This document shows positions 15,690 through 24,120 of a stretch of DNA of 37,172 nucleotides, piece after piece. The number at the start of each line of letters is the position of its first letter. The stretch's first letter is position 1. Under the pieces are notes generated by a model. It did no database searches, had not been told where the DNA came from, and worked only from the letters and a program-made list of their open reading frames with translations. Source of the DNA: a virus; the IMG/VR virus record IMGVR_UViG_3300046010_005105, positions 1 through 37,172 of that record; one strand, given 5' to 3'. Made by a program: the position numbers and the translations under genes.

Positions 15690-17702
15690 CTATGCTCTAA
15701 ACATTAATGCAATATTAGCCCTTGCGGGGTTAGTTCCGGTTGCAGCCATTCCGGTTAGGTTAATCGTCGCAGGAACGGCGCTTGTCGTAGTTAAGTAAAT
15801 GCCCTGCCCAGTAAAGAACTCGTTGACAGTAGCATTAGTTCCCACACCCATAAGTGCATAGTTATTCTGCGTAAGGAACGCACCACCGTCCAGCGTCATG
15901 TTCATAGCTGCAACCGTTTGAGAGCTGGTTGAAGTAGAGATAGCGCGGAATGATAATATGTTAGCTATGTAGTACAATCCCTCTGTTAAATTCACATTGA
16001 ACGGCATTGTCAGTATACGCTTGGAGTTCGCGCTGTTTGTGGCATTTGACGACCAAGTTCCAAGCGTAGTAGCGATTGATGCACTAGAAACACTTGATAA
16101 CGTGCCTGCATTATTCGTATAAATCCCGCACCAATGCGAATACACAAAGCTAAATGTCCGGTTATCAGCACTAGAAATTGGCGACATTGACGCCAAGATT
16201 CCCATTCTAGTGGCTGAATAGTTTGCATCAGCAAGTAATAACTGTACTGACATTGAACCATTCACAGGGGCAGAAATAGCCGTGATTAGCCTGTCTCGCG
16301 GATACCAGAAGGTTGATTGCGTTGCTCCTGCACCACCACCCCCTGCGCTTGCCGTAATGGTAGAGCCGTTCAATCCAAATGACACGTTGTTTGAGTTGCT
16401 AAATACTACGTTAGCAAGCCCATTGCTCGTTGTACCAGCGCTGAATGTCACATTGCCTGCCGCTGCGTTTGGAGCCGATACCACCCACGAGCCATTGGTA
16501 AAGCCCACCGATGCCGCCCCCGCCCCTTGTATGGAGAAGCTACGGGCGTCAACGGTAGAGCTCGAACTTGCACCTGTAGTGTTACCTACCGCGTAGCCAC
16601 CAATGGTTTGATTTGTTTGCGTCGGTACGGTGTAGCTTGCTACTACTGAGCCGTTGCTATTGCTAAAGGTTAACCCGTTGCTGTTAGCAAAGTTTAATGT
16701 CTGAAACGCACTTGAGCCGCCCGATGCGCTAAAAGCCTGATTGCTTTGGCTTGTTAAACCATTATGCGAAGCAGTGATAGTCGATGCGTTAAATCCGAAA
16801 GTTACACCGTTTGAATTACTAAACGATATGTTCCCAGTGCTTCCTTGCACGGATACTAAATTCTGCGTTTGCACTGACTGAGCATTGACCGATGCAGTCA
16901 TAATGCCACCGGCACTTGTGCCAAATGTCACGTTGTTGGCATTACTAAAATTTAGCGTCTGAAACGTAAAACTTCCGTTTGATGCGCTTAATGCTTGGTT
17001 GCTTTGCGACGTTAGTCCGTTATGGCTTGCAGTTACAGTAGAAGCATTGCCACCAAACGTAATGCCGTTAGAGTTGGCAAAGCTGATATTGCCTGTGCTG
17101 CCAAGTACCGATACGAGATTTTGTGTCTGTACGGATTGACTAGTGATTCCATTGTGCGAGCCTGTGATGGTATTTCCATTTACCCCAAAGCTCATGCCGT
17201 TGGAGTTGCTAAAAACCACCTCACCAGTGGTAATGCGGGTTGTACCACCACTGATTGATTGAATCGCTGGTTGCACAGACTGCGCCGGAAAGCTCGCCGA
17301 TGCAGTCATCACACTGGAGTTGTTCATCCCGAACGTGACATTATTGGCATTGCTAAACAGCACTGTGCCAGTTGTGTTGGCTGTCTGAGTGCCAGCGGCT
17401 AGAACATTGCCACCATCACCACCGCCACCGCCGCCGCCGCCGTGAACGCTGAATATAATCGTGTTGCTGGTGCCAGATAATGTAATGTTATGACCACCCT
17501 CATAAATAATGTTCGTGCCGGATAGCGTGCTGTTACCAGCTACGTGGCCAGATAGCGTTACCTGCTGAATGTGCTGGCTGTTCCAATCTGTTGGCCTGAC
17601 AATATCGGTTGCCGCAACAGTTGCTGTTGTCGCGCCATTCCATACCGTGAGCGTACCAGTAGCATTGGGGATGTTATTGGTAAACGCATGGTATAATGCC
17701 AT
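15690..17702 (-). CDS. Repeat-rich fibre or head-appendage protein
   Basis: A 670-residue protein of very low charge, rich in Ser, Thr, Asn, Gly and Val. Residues about 100-460 are imperfect tandem units with the core pattern F-S-N-S-N-G-V-T-F-G followed by T-I-T-A-S-H-N-G-L-T-S-Q-S, suggesting a long beta-repeat fibre. A run of eight glycines lies near residue 90. The C-terminal 200 residues are a distinct beta-rich domain. No peptidase or depolymerase motif is seen. It lies between portal and glycosyltransferase genes rather than with the tail genes, so it may be a head fibre or decoration. Internal DNA repeats make it a likely site of recombination and length change. Confidence 0.65.
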   Translation of the reverse strand: MALYHAFTNNIPNATGTLTVWNGATTATVAATDIVRPTDWNSQHIQQVTLSGHVAGNSTLSGTNIIYEGGHNITLSGTSNTIIFSVHGGGGGGGGDGGNVLAAGTQTANTTGTVLFSNANNVTFGMNNSSVMTASASFPAQSVQPAIQSISGGTTRITTGEVVFSNSNGMSFGVNGNTITGSHNGITSQSVQTQNLVSVLGSTGNISFANSNGITFGGNASTVTASHNGLTSQSNQALSASNGSFTFQTLNFSNANNVTFGTSAGGIMTASVNAQSVQTQNLVSVQGSTGNISFSNSNGVTFGFNASTITASHNGLTSQSNQAFSASGGSSAFQTLNFANSNGLTFSNSNGSVVASYTVPTQTNQTIGGYAVGNTTGASSSSTVDARSFSIQGAGAASVGFTNGSWVVSAPNAAAGNVTFSAGTTSNGLANVVFSNSNNVSFGLNGSTITASAGGGGAGATQSTFWYPRDRLITAISAPVNGSMSVQLLLADANYSATRMGILASMSPISSADNRTFSFVYSHWCGIYTNNAGTLSSVSSASIATTLGTWSSNATNSANSKRILTMPFNVNLTEGLYYIANILSFRAISTSTSSQTVAAMNMTLDGGAFLTQNNYALMGVGTNATVNEFFTGQGIYLTTTSAVPATINLTGMAATGTNPARANIALMFRA

Positions 17703-17705
17703 TTA

Positions 17706-20312
17706 TCATCCCTTTCTCTTTCTGGTTTTCTTCATGCCCTTGAGTTCACCTGTGAGAGGGTCTTTGATTTTTTCAATCTCGTATTCAATTTCATCATCAT
17801 CTTCTTTTTCAGGTTTTTCTTTGACTTCCTGCTTTTGAATGATGACTTGTGGTTGTGAAATCTCTTTGAGCTTATCTACAATTTTATTCTGTGAATCAGC
17901 TAGTTTACCCACACTCCCTGCAATACTGGTGATTGCGGCAAACATTGGCGCATCATCGCGCTCCTTAAGCTTAGGCTCAGGCTTGTTGCGCAACTCTTTG
18001 ATGGTGCTTTCAAGCGATTCAATGCGCTTTGAGCTATCTGACTGCGTAGATTCAAGCAGCTTTGCCAAACCTTCCAGCACTGGCTTCATATCTTCTTGCG
18101 TGACCTTCTTAACAGTCTTACCCGTCAATACTTCCTGAATCATGCCAACATCTTCAGGAGATACAGGGGCAGTTCCAAATGCGGTTTTAGGTGCCATTGC
18201 ATCCGCTAACATTCTAGCCGCTTCAATGCGTGTTTTCTCACGTTCAATTTCTGAATTAGCCTCTTTAATTGCTAGTTCTTTTTCGCGTGCGTTCATTTCT
18301 CGGTTACGGAACGCATTATCAGATAGCATCTGCGCTTCTTTATTATCCATTTCGCGCTCTTTAAGCTCAATATTGCCAAGCATTTCCGCAAGCTTCATGC
18401 GGTCTGCCTGAGTTTCTGCAACTTCCGGCGTTTGAATGGCTTTCAGTTTTTCCATCGTTTCAGCTTTAGTCTTGTCAGCATCGGCCAATTGTTTCGCCGC
18501 GCTTGCTTCTTTGCTTGATGCTTCCGCTGCCAGTAACCGCTGCGTCATAGGGTCAGGCTGTGGAGGGGGAGGAGGCATCATTAATTGGCGCGCTTGGTCA
18601 AGCTGCTCTTTATTGAACGGCGCGTATTCTAAAGCAAGGCCAATGAATTTAGGGTCTTTAGCTGCGAGGTCGAGGAACTTCTCAAATATCTTCTGACGCT
18701 CATTCTGCGTCTGTGGTGACTGCTCTACCTGTACGTCATACTCAGCAGCGATACCATCCACTAATGATTGAATATTAATTTGTGCGTCTTTAGGCAAGAA
18801 GCGGGTAGCAAAATATGGGTTATTCTCAAGCAAGATACCAAGCAATGATATGTACAGCTTACCCTGCTTTTGCATCTTAAAGCGTTTGGCATCAAAGTAT
18901 GGCGCAAGGATAGTCATCCCTTGACGCACTTTGGCTTCGTATAAAGTCGCAGCCTGCTGTGGTGCGCTATCAGACATCCCCATAAAGTCCATTGTCACAC
19001 CTGAAACAGACATGAACGATGTATCACTAATCGAAAATGCCTGAGGTATGCTTTCAGGTAAACCGCCATATTGTTTAGGACGGGCTTTTTGTGCAGCTAA
19101 TGAACCCGGCTTAAACACCGTAAGGAATCGAGCCTTACGCGCTGTATCCCTAAACGCATTCAGATCATGCACCGCATCTTCTTCAATATCATACCCACCA
19201 AGCGCGGCGGTTTCTTGATGCGTCATCAGGTTGCTGATTGTGCGGTTATACACCTGCTGCGGGTCTTGCAATGAACGACATACGCCATAGTAAAACTGGT
19301 TTGCTTCGTCAAACTTACCAGTCATGAACAGGATACTAAATGCATCTTGTGTGTAGTTTTCTGACTTAGATATAACCTTGTTGCCGCCAATGATAGCGCG
19401 ATAATACACAAACTTCTTGTGCTTTTGGTATTCTAATTGACCACCAAAGCCCTCAATGTCCTTCTTGAGCTTATTGAACATTGCCGGACGCATTGAGAAT
19501 GAATCAAGCTGCGGATCAATCCCATAATCATTCATCGCCTCGTTCATGTAAATCATAGCGAACTGATTGTTTTCCTGCCCCATGAACGGATTGCGTACAC
19601 GGTAGAAGGTTTCTTTCTGCCGCCACTGAAACTCAAATATAATTCTAGGGCGTTGATAAGCAGCCGAACGATACCCACCAAAGAATTCTATGAAGTCATT
19701 TTCAGGGATAGACATGTTAGAAATTGAGCCGTTTTCTTCGCCAACTTCTTCCGCAAATCTTTCAGGCGATAACAGCTTTGCTTCAAACACGAAGTTACTA
19801 TCAAGGATGTTCTTTGCGCGTGATGTTGGTTCCCATCCTAAGTAGCCGGGGAATACACGGCGCATTTGCGCATCCCCATCGGGGTTTTCATCGTATGATA
19901 TGTAAGTATTAGTACCACCTACCCCACAAATTAACATGTCCTTAAAGGATTCAGAATCATGAAAGCCAGCGTAGCAGTTATCTTCAATGCAGTTTACACC
20001 TAGCTCAATAATCTGCGTTATTTGTTCGTCTTGCTTGGCGCGTGGTGAGTACGTAACCTCTGCGCGATTCTGCGTTTCAAAGCCAGCAATTGCATCAATA
20101 ACAGGGGCAGTCCGGTTAATCGTAAGCGTTGGCAATCCATCCGCTTTGCGCTCGTTATATTCTTTCTCTTCCCACTGGCTACTAGCAACCAGTAAATAAC
20201 CATTCTTTAATATCGTATTGCGCCATTGCCTTGTATTCGGGGCGTTAGTAAACCTTCTTATGCACTCGCTTGCGTATTTGATAATTGCGGTGTCATCATT
20301 CAGTTTTATCAT
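17706..20312 (-). CDS. Portal protein (P22-like)
   Basis: An 868-residue protein. The N-terminal 500 residues look like P22-type portals (motifs L-T-I-N-R-T-A-P-V-I-D-A-I-A-G and F-P-G-Y-L-G-W-E-P-T-S-R). Residues about 590-870 are a long charged coiled coil with repeated E-K and K-E stretches ending K-M-K-K-T-R-K-R-K-G. P22 portal is about 725 residues, with a C-terminal barrel; here a longer coiled-coil tail replaces it. Portals form the dodecameric DNA channel and measure headful packaging. The ATG overlaps the terminase stop (ATGA). Confidence 0.85.
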   Translation of the reverse strand: MIKLNDDTAIIKYASECIRRFTNAPNTRQWRNTILKNGYLLVASSQWEEKEYNERKADGLPTLTINRTAPVIDAIAGFETQNRAEVTYSPRAKQDEQITQIIELGVNCIEDNCYAGFHDSESFKDMLICGVGGTNTYISYDENPDGDAQMRRVFPGYLGWEPTSRAKNILDSNFVFEAKLLSPERFAEEVGEENGSISNMSIPENDFIEFFGGYRSAAYQRPRIIFEFQWRQKETFYRVRNPFMGQENNQFAMIYMNEAMNDYGIDPQLDSFSMRPAMFNKLKKDIEGFGGQLEYQKHKKFVYYRAIIGGNKVISKSENYTQDAFSILFMTGKFDEANQFYYGVCRSLQDPQQVYNRTISNLMTHQETAALGGYDIEEDAVHDLNAFRDTARKARFLTVFKPGSLAAQKARPKQYGGLPESIPQAFSISDTSFMSVSGVTMDFMGMSDSAPQQAATLYEAKVRQGMTILAPYFDAKRFKMQKQGKLYISLLGILLENNPYFATRFLPKDAQINIQSLVDGIAAEYDVQVEQSPQTQNERQKIFEKFLDLAAKDPKFIGLALEYAPFNKEQLDQARQLMMPPPPPQPDPMTQRLLAAEASSKEASAAKQLADADKTKAETMEKLKAIQTPEVAETQADRMKLAEMLGNIELKEREMDNKEAQMLSDNAFRNREMNAREKELAIKEANSEIEREKTRIEAARMLADAMAPKTAFGTAPVSPEDVGMIQEVLTGKTVKKVTQEDMKPVLEGLAKLLESTQSDSSKRIESLESTIKELRNKPEPKLKERDDAPMFAAITSIAGSVGKLADSQNKIVDKLKEISQPQVIIQKQEVKEKPEKEDDDEIEYEIEKIKDPLTGELKGMKKTRKRKG

Positions 20313-21736
20313 CTGTTATAAAAAGCCCTATAATCGAATGCGGTTGTTTTGCTTGATGCATGTCGCAGCATCATCATCGCGTAGCGCGTTGCGCTCATAA
20401 TATCGTCGTTCAATTTAACTATTAACCCATCCTTGCGGTGGTATTGTCTGAATTCATCACGCCAATCTGACAAGTGATTGAATACTTTGAAACGGCCAGT
20501 CTGCATACGCTCTAGCATTTGAGCAATTCCTGCCTCCAATCCATTGCTTCCGTCCTCGAACGTAGCCCTGTCAGGCAACATCTTTAAGCCGTGCTTTGCG
20601 TACATATCGCGCAGCGTTTGCCCTGACCCCTTATCGTGCTGCAATCCGTCATGAGGCCATGCTACAGGATAATCACCCTTAGACTTAATACTAGCAGCAT
20701 GAAATAAGGGGGTTTGTTCTTTAACACGGTAAGTGTCGTATATGTAAATCGTATCAGTATCGCGGTTCCACGCTAACCAAGCAGCAGCAGTAGGATGCTC
20801 CCACCCAAAGTCCAGCCCTACTATCTTAGGCCATGCATCCGGTATCTTGAACGGTTCAACGAATATAACTTCTTCTGCAATCGGGAATACCTTACCAGAA
20901 CCAAGCATAGGCACGCCATGCGCCCTAGCTTCACGTTCATGTACGGGGTAACTGTTAATAATTTGATTGCGCTGCTCTTCCGTATAGTGAAGCGCGTCTG
21001 ATATATCCATCCGCGTTACGTCACGATCAGGGCTAGGCTCCATTAAGAACCGATGCACTACCTGCGACATACCCAGTAATGGGGTGAACGTCATAAAGAC
21101 AAAGCCGTGCGTTGCATTAGTTCGCGTTAACCCTTCGGTGTATATCTCAGGGGGAGGCTCCTCATCAAACCAGATATAATCAATGGTTTCTGCCTGCCAT
21201 TTCTCGCGGCCTTGTTCGTATGATTTGAAATAGATGTAACTTACATCATAGTCTGCATGAAGTATATCTACACGGTCAACCGCATCCGGTACGCCCCGCG
21301 CATTCTTCACATCTAGGATTTTCTCTTTCGGTATGTAACCAGTCCCATATTGACCGGGGAGGCCAAGCAATAAACGCTGCGCTGTATCGCGTGTTGTGAG
21401 TGACGTAGGTGATGCCACCCATGCGCGGTTATGTTTAGGGATTCTTCGACCCTCCCACCAATCAGGATAAAGGCCTGTAGAGTGCATAGCGGATTCAGCC
21501 GATGCAGATAAAGACTTGCCTAGCTGGTTGCCAGCCATTAACAAGCGTTCGCGGTATTTACTCCCCGCTGTGTGGAACTGTATTTGTTTCGGATAGGGCT
21601 TGTAATTCTTGAGTTTCGTTTGCGCTATCACCTGACTGTTGAGCTTGTTCAAGCTGTCGCTTACGCTCTGCAAGGCGAGTGGCGAGTTCAGCAATAAGTC
21701 CAATTCCTTCGGCTCCAAGAGATTCAATAAGCTCAT
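20309..21736 (-). CDS. Terminase large subunit
   Basis: A 475-residue packaging motor from ATG 21736, preceded by CACAGGAAACA. A TTG at 21766 is an alternative. Near residues 68-75 A-G-N-Q-L-G-K-S is the Walker A loop; I-D-Y-I-W-F-D-E-E-P near residue 190 is Walker B with the catalytic Glu; V-G-L-D-F-G-W-E-H begins the RNase H-like nuclease domain. It cuts concatemers and drives DNA into the portal. The N-terminal 60 codons overlap the 3' end of the small-subunit gene in another frame (179 bp), far more than the usual 4 bp. Confidence 0.9.
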   Translation of the reverse strand: MSLLNLLEPKELDLLLNSPLALQSVSDSLNKLNSQVIAQTKLKNYKPYPKQIQFHTAGSKYRERLLMAGNQLGKSLSASAESAMHSTGLYPDWWEGRRIPKHNRAWVASPTSLTTRDTAQRLLLGLPGQYGTGYIPKEKILDVKNARGVPDAVDRVDILHADYDVSYIYFKSYEQGREKWQAETIDYIWFDEEPPPEIYTEGLTRTNATHGFVFMTFTPLLGMSQVVHRFLMEPSPDRDVTRMDISDALHYTEEQRNQIINSYPVHEREARAHGVPMLGSGKVFPIAEEVIFVEPFKIPDAWPKIVGLDFGWEHPTAAAWLAWNRDTDTIYIYDTYRVKEQTPLFHAASIKSKGDYPVAWPHDGLQHDKGSGQTLRDMYAKHGLKMLPDRATFEDGSNGLEAGIAQMLERMQTGRFKVFNHLSDWRDEFRQYHRKDGLIVKLNDDIMSATRYAMMMLRHASSKTTAFDYRAFYNR

Positions 21737-22025
21737 TGTTTCCTGTGCTATCTGGTGTTCCGTCAAGTCTATCCATGATTTCAGTTATGGCCTGTAAGTT
21801 TCCTTCCATACCCTTGCTAATCAAAACATGTGTTAGCTTTTCTTTCTTCGTAACACTCTCACCTTCATGCTGTGTTTTCATGTCCAGCATTTCATTGAGC
21901 AGTGTCTTAAATGTCTTTTGCCCCTTAGCCCTTCCTTTGGGGTTTCCCGATACGCCTTTAGGCCACATATTCAGTGTTCCGCCGTACTTGCCTTTGCGCT
22001 GTATATACTGCACATCTGGGTTCAT
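21558..22025 (-). CDS. Terminase small subunit (DUF5681-like)
   Basis: A 155-residue protein. Residues 18-50 contain W-P-K-G-V-S-G-N-P-K-G-R-A-K-G, the signature of the DUF5681 family that precedes large terminases in many phages. A charged helical C-terminus (TRLAERKRQLEQAQQ) follows. It would recognise the pac site and load the large subunit. The ribosome binding site is weak. Its last 59 codons overlap the start of the large subunit gene. Confidence 0.75.
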   Translation of the reverse strand: MNPDVQYIQRKGKYGGTLNMWPKGVSGNPKGRAKGQKTFKTLLNEMLDMKTQHEGESVTKKEKLTHVLISKGMEGNLQAITEIMDRLDGTPDSTGNNELIESLGAEGIGLIAELATRLAERKRQLEQAQQSGDSANETQELQALSETNTVPHSGE

Positions 22026-22038
22026 TGCTTAAACTTTG

Positions 22039-22437
22039 CTAGTGTGATGTTACACCTTGTTTCAACTTATAAGCACGCCATAGCGACCATACATCATCAT
22101 AACCGCATTGCTGGTTTGATTCATTCCAGCATAAACGGTCTAATGCCTTCTTGGGGTTCTTCTTGCTGAATATGGCAATAAAGAACAGTGTCATGACATG
22201 GCCTATACCTGCCTGCTGGCTTTCCATAAAAGCCTCTTGCTGGCTATATGCGTGTACGTCCATTTCACCACCCACATGCGATATAATGCGGTGAATGATC
22301 TTTGGGGCTATGTCCTTTGCAAATCGCTCAGGCTCCATTGTCTGTAATGGGAATGCCAGTATTGCCTTTGGAGTGCTACCAAAGCGTATCTTGGCTTCGT
22401 CGTAGAATTTCTCCTCAGGTGCGCTATACTTAGGCAT
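22039..22437 (-). CDS. Hypothetical protein (132 aa)
   Basis: A 132-residue protein with no recognised family. It has a hydrophobic segment near residues 80-92 (IGHVMTLFFIAIFSKK) that is more likely a buried helix than a membrane span, and a C-terminal W-S-L-W-R-A-Y-K-L-K. It overlaps the upstream 189-aa gene by 8 bp and precedes the terminase genes. Possibly a packaging accessory; that is only a guess from position. Confidence 0.55.
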   Translation of the reverse strand: MPKYSAPEEKFYDEAKIRFGSTPKAILAFPLQTMEPERFAKDIAPKIIHRIISHVGGEMDVHAYSQQEAFMESQQAGIGHVMTLFFIAIFSKKNPKKALDRLCWNESNQQCGYDDVWSLWRAYKLKQGVTSH

Positions 22438-22999
22438 TGCGCTTTACTGATTCTGTTGCAACATCAATAACCGTCTGTGCGCGGCGGGCAAGTTTTGCCT
22501 GCTCAGAAAGCAGCTTTTCACGCATATAATCAATATACTGCTTTTCTGCTTCACGGTGTGGCCATGTGGTCACGCGGTTGTTAGCCAGAATATCCTGTGT
22601 TTGCTTCAAAGAGCGCATCAGGTAGATATTCACAAAGCGTTCAATGCTTCTATGCTCTTCCTCGTTATACTCAGGCTCGTTTAACGTGATGTTAAAGCGG
22701 TGTACAGGGTTTAATCTGCGGCCCTTGCTTTCCTCACGTAGGGAAAGATTTTCAGGGGCACCCCATCTAGGGGGGTTTTCTGGTGAGTGCCTATCAGGGG
22801 GATAGGTTTCTATAGTGATAGACCCGTCCTCGTTTTCAATGAGTTTTCTTACGTTTGTATCGTAAGGCTCGCCAAGCTCAGGGTGAAACCCATCTGCTCT
22901 CAGCATGTGTAAAACAAGATCACGATAGGAAGTGATGCTTTTTTGCGACTCTACGGGAGAAGCAGCCGTTGCGTTTAAGCGCAATGTAGAATTAGTCAT
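22430..22999 (-). CDS. Hypothetical protein (189 aa), early in the late operon
   Basis: A 189-residue hydrophilic protein with a helical C-terminal half (SIERFVNIYLMRSLKQT; YIDYMREKLLSEQAKLARRA) and a Pro-rich loop near residues 72-85. Translation starts at ATG 22999 after AAGGGTTTTGC. It is the second gene behind the late promoter, upstream of terminase. No family is recognised. Confidence 0.6.
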   Translation of the reverse strand: MTNSTLRLNATAASPVESQKSITSYRDLVLHMLRADGFHPELGEPYDTNVRKLIENEDGSITIETYPPDRHSPENPPRWGAPENLSLREESKGRRLNPVHRFNITLNEPEYNEEEHRSIERFVNIYLMRSLKQTQDILANNRVTTWPHREAEKQYIDYMREKLLSEQAKLARRAQTVIDVATESVKRNA

Positions 23000-23013
23000 G
23001 CAAAACCCTTGGG

Positions 23014-23100
23014 TTATTTACCTTTGCCTTTGCCGCCCTTTGCTTTGCCAGCATCGGAAACCATTGGCTTGACTGGCTTACATTTTCCACCTTTAGACAT
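23014..23100 (-). CDS. 28-aa Lys/Gly-rich peptide, first gene of the late operon
   Basis: A 28-residue peptide, MSKGGKCKPVKPMV followed by a Gly/Lys-rich tail (AGKAKGGKGKGK). ACTGAGGATTTT gives a good ribosome binding site. It is strongly basic with one Cys. It is the first reading frame after the late terminator (23122-23157), 21 bp downstream. Similar tiny basic proteins next to terminase genes occur in other phages and are usually unannotated. Confidence 0.55.
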   Translation of the reverse strand: MSKGGKCKPVKPMVSDAGKAKGGKGKGK

Positions 23101-23121
23101 AAAATCCTCAGTTTTTGGGTT

Positions 23122-23157
23122 AAAAAACAAAAACCCCTTAAGCCTTAGCTGTAGGGG
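23122..23157 (-). terminator. Intrinsic terminator directly behind the late promoter
   Basis: On the minus strand, CCCCUACAGC pairs with GCUUAAGGGG around a UAAG loop (5 + 3 pairs with a 2x2 internal mismatch), followed by TTTTTGTTTTTT. The hairpin and long U tract are a textbook Rho-independent terminator. The transcript from the promoter at 23179-23207 would reach it after about 15 nt. It also ends transcription from the upstream replication block. Late genes begin 21 bp beyond it, so their expression needs read-through. Confidence 0.8.
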
Positions 23158-23178
23158 CAAAAATAACATCTTATCTAA

Positions 23179-23207
23179 ATTGTAACATTTCATGCATATT
23201 GGTGCAA
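23179..23207 (-). promoter_or_regulatory. Sigma70 promoter of the late operon (PR'-like)
   Basis: Reading leftward: TTGCAC, a 17-bp spacer, TACAAT. Both boxes are close to the sigma70 consensus with ideal spacing. It begins 4 bp past the stop of the Q-like gene. A terminator follows almost at once. This arrangement (Q gene, promoter, terminator, late genes) is that of lambdoid PR'-tR'. Confidence 0.75.
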
Positions 23208-23211
23208 GCGA

Positions 23212-23727
23212 TTATTTTTGTAGCTTACTTTTGCTAGCTATTTCACAAATCACATCAGATAAATCATCAAGGCCAGTGTACAGCATTACACGCGCTTTAT
23301 TGCGATCATGCTTGAGCTTTCTTGCGGCCTGTACCATGGTGTAATCCTCGCAGCATATCAACACCAAAAACTCAAAGTGCTTTTTGTCCATCATGCTTGC
23401 AATGCGTCTGTAAAAATCACCATTCTGAAAAGTATCTACGACATAAATCTCAGTGGATGCTGACCCGCGGTCTTGCAGATTCAAACATGAACGTATGCTG
23501 CTATGTATGGTTTCCCAGAAGCGTCTTAGCTTAACCGCTGCAACGTGCTGAGATGCGTCAATTACGCCCTTTTCGTATAGTCTGTCAATGTAGTACGGAT
23601 GCCGTATCTTTGCCTTAGGTAGGCCGCTTTTTTCCATACCACCATATGCAAATTCATGGTGCTGTCTGTAGAATTTATCGGGAAGGTTTTTATAAGCCGT
23701 TCTTTTTATTGAATCGGTTGTTTCCAT
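23212..23727 (-). CDS. Candidate late antiterminator (Q-like), sigma4-type HTH
   Basis: A 171-residue basic protein. The C-terminal 60 residues contain a helix-turn-helix resembling sigma region 4: E-D-Y-T-M-V-Q-A-A-R-K-L-K-H-D-R-N-K-A-R. The N-terminal half has a G-L-P-K-A-K-I-R-H-P-Y-Y-I-D stretch like those of DUF6456-type phage regulators. It is the last gene of the leftward early block and ends 4 bp before a strong promoter with an immediate terminator, the position of lambda Q. It would bind promoter DNA or RNA polymerase to allow read-through. No zinc motif is seen. Function is inferred from location and the helix-turn-helix. Confidence 0.55.
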   Translation of the reverse strand: METTDSIKRTAYKNLPDKFYRQHHEFAYGGMEKSGLPKAKIRHPYYIDRLYEKGVIDASQHVAAVKLRRFWETIHSSIRSCLNLQDRGSASTEIYVVDTFQNGDFYRRIASMMDKKHFEFLVLICCEDYTMVQAARKLKHDRNKARVMLYTGLDDLSDVICEIASKSKLQK

Positions 23728-23791
23728 AACATCCCCATTTCTATATTGACAATTTACAAACTAGCTTATTTGTTTTTCTTCTGCAAGCTCT

Positions 23792-24046
23792 CTAATCGTT
23801 CTGGTTTTCTATGTATTTTGTAAAATCAAAATTTTGAGAATGATAAATTATATCTTTTGCTTGTTCTGCTTGAGCTTGTCGATAAGCTTTCCATAGTAAT
23901 CCATTTAGCTCCTTTAATGTTTCCGGTAGTTTTTTCTGCTTTTTAAAAATATCAAATTTGTCTTCGTCATTGAAAGTTGCGATTCGATGTTGGTCGGATA
24001 AAACCATCTTAATTGCAGCTTTCCATCCCTTTATAAAATCATCCAT
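23792..24046 (-). CDS. Hypothetical protein (84 aa)
   Basis: An 84-residue charged, helical protein (KAAIKMVLSDQH; LKELNGLLWKAYRQAQ) with no recognised family. AAGGGAATTAT gives a good ribosome binding site. It lies between the P-like loader and the Q-like gene. The stretch between it and the Q-like gene (23728-23791) holds nothing further. Confidence 0.55.
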   Translation of the reverse strand: MDDFIKGWKAAIKMVLSDQHRIATFNDEDKFDIFKKQKKLPETLKELNGLLWKAYRQAQAEQAKDIIYHSQNFDFTKYIENQND

Positions 24047-24120
24047 ATAATTCCCTTATAGTTCTGGTTAAAATGTAAAACATTGCTTGCTGTGATTGCT
24101 TTCCGGTGCTTGCAAATTCA

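Noticed and set aside
16282-16596. 104-codon plus-strand frame
   Set aside because: Antisense to the repeat-rich fibre-like gene with no start signals.
17839-18696. Three plus-strand frames with Ser/Leu-rich translations
   Set aside because: Antisense to the coiled-coil tail of the portal gene; their composition mirrors the Glu/Lys codons of the real gene.
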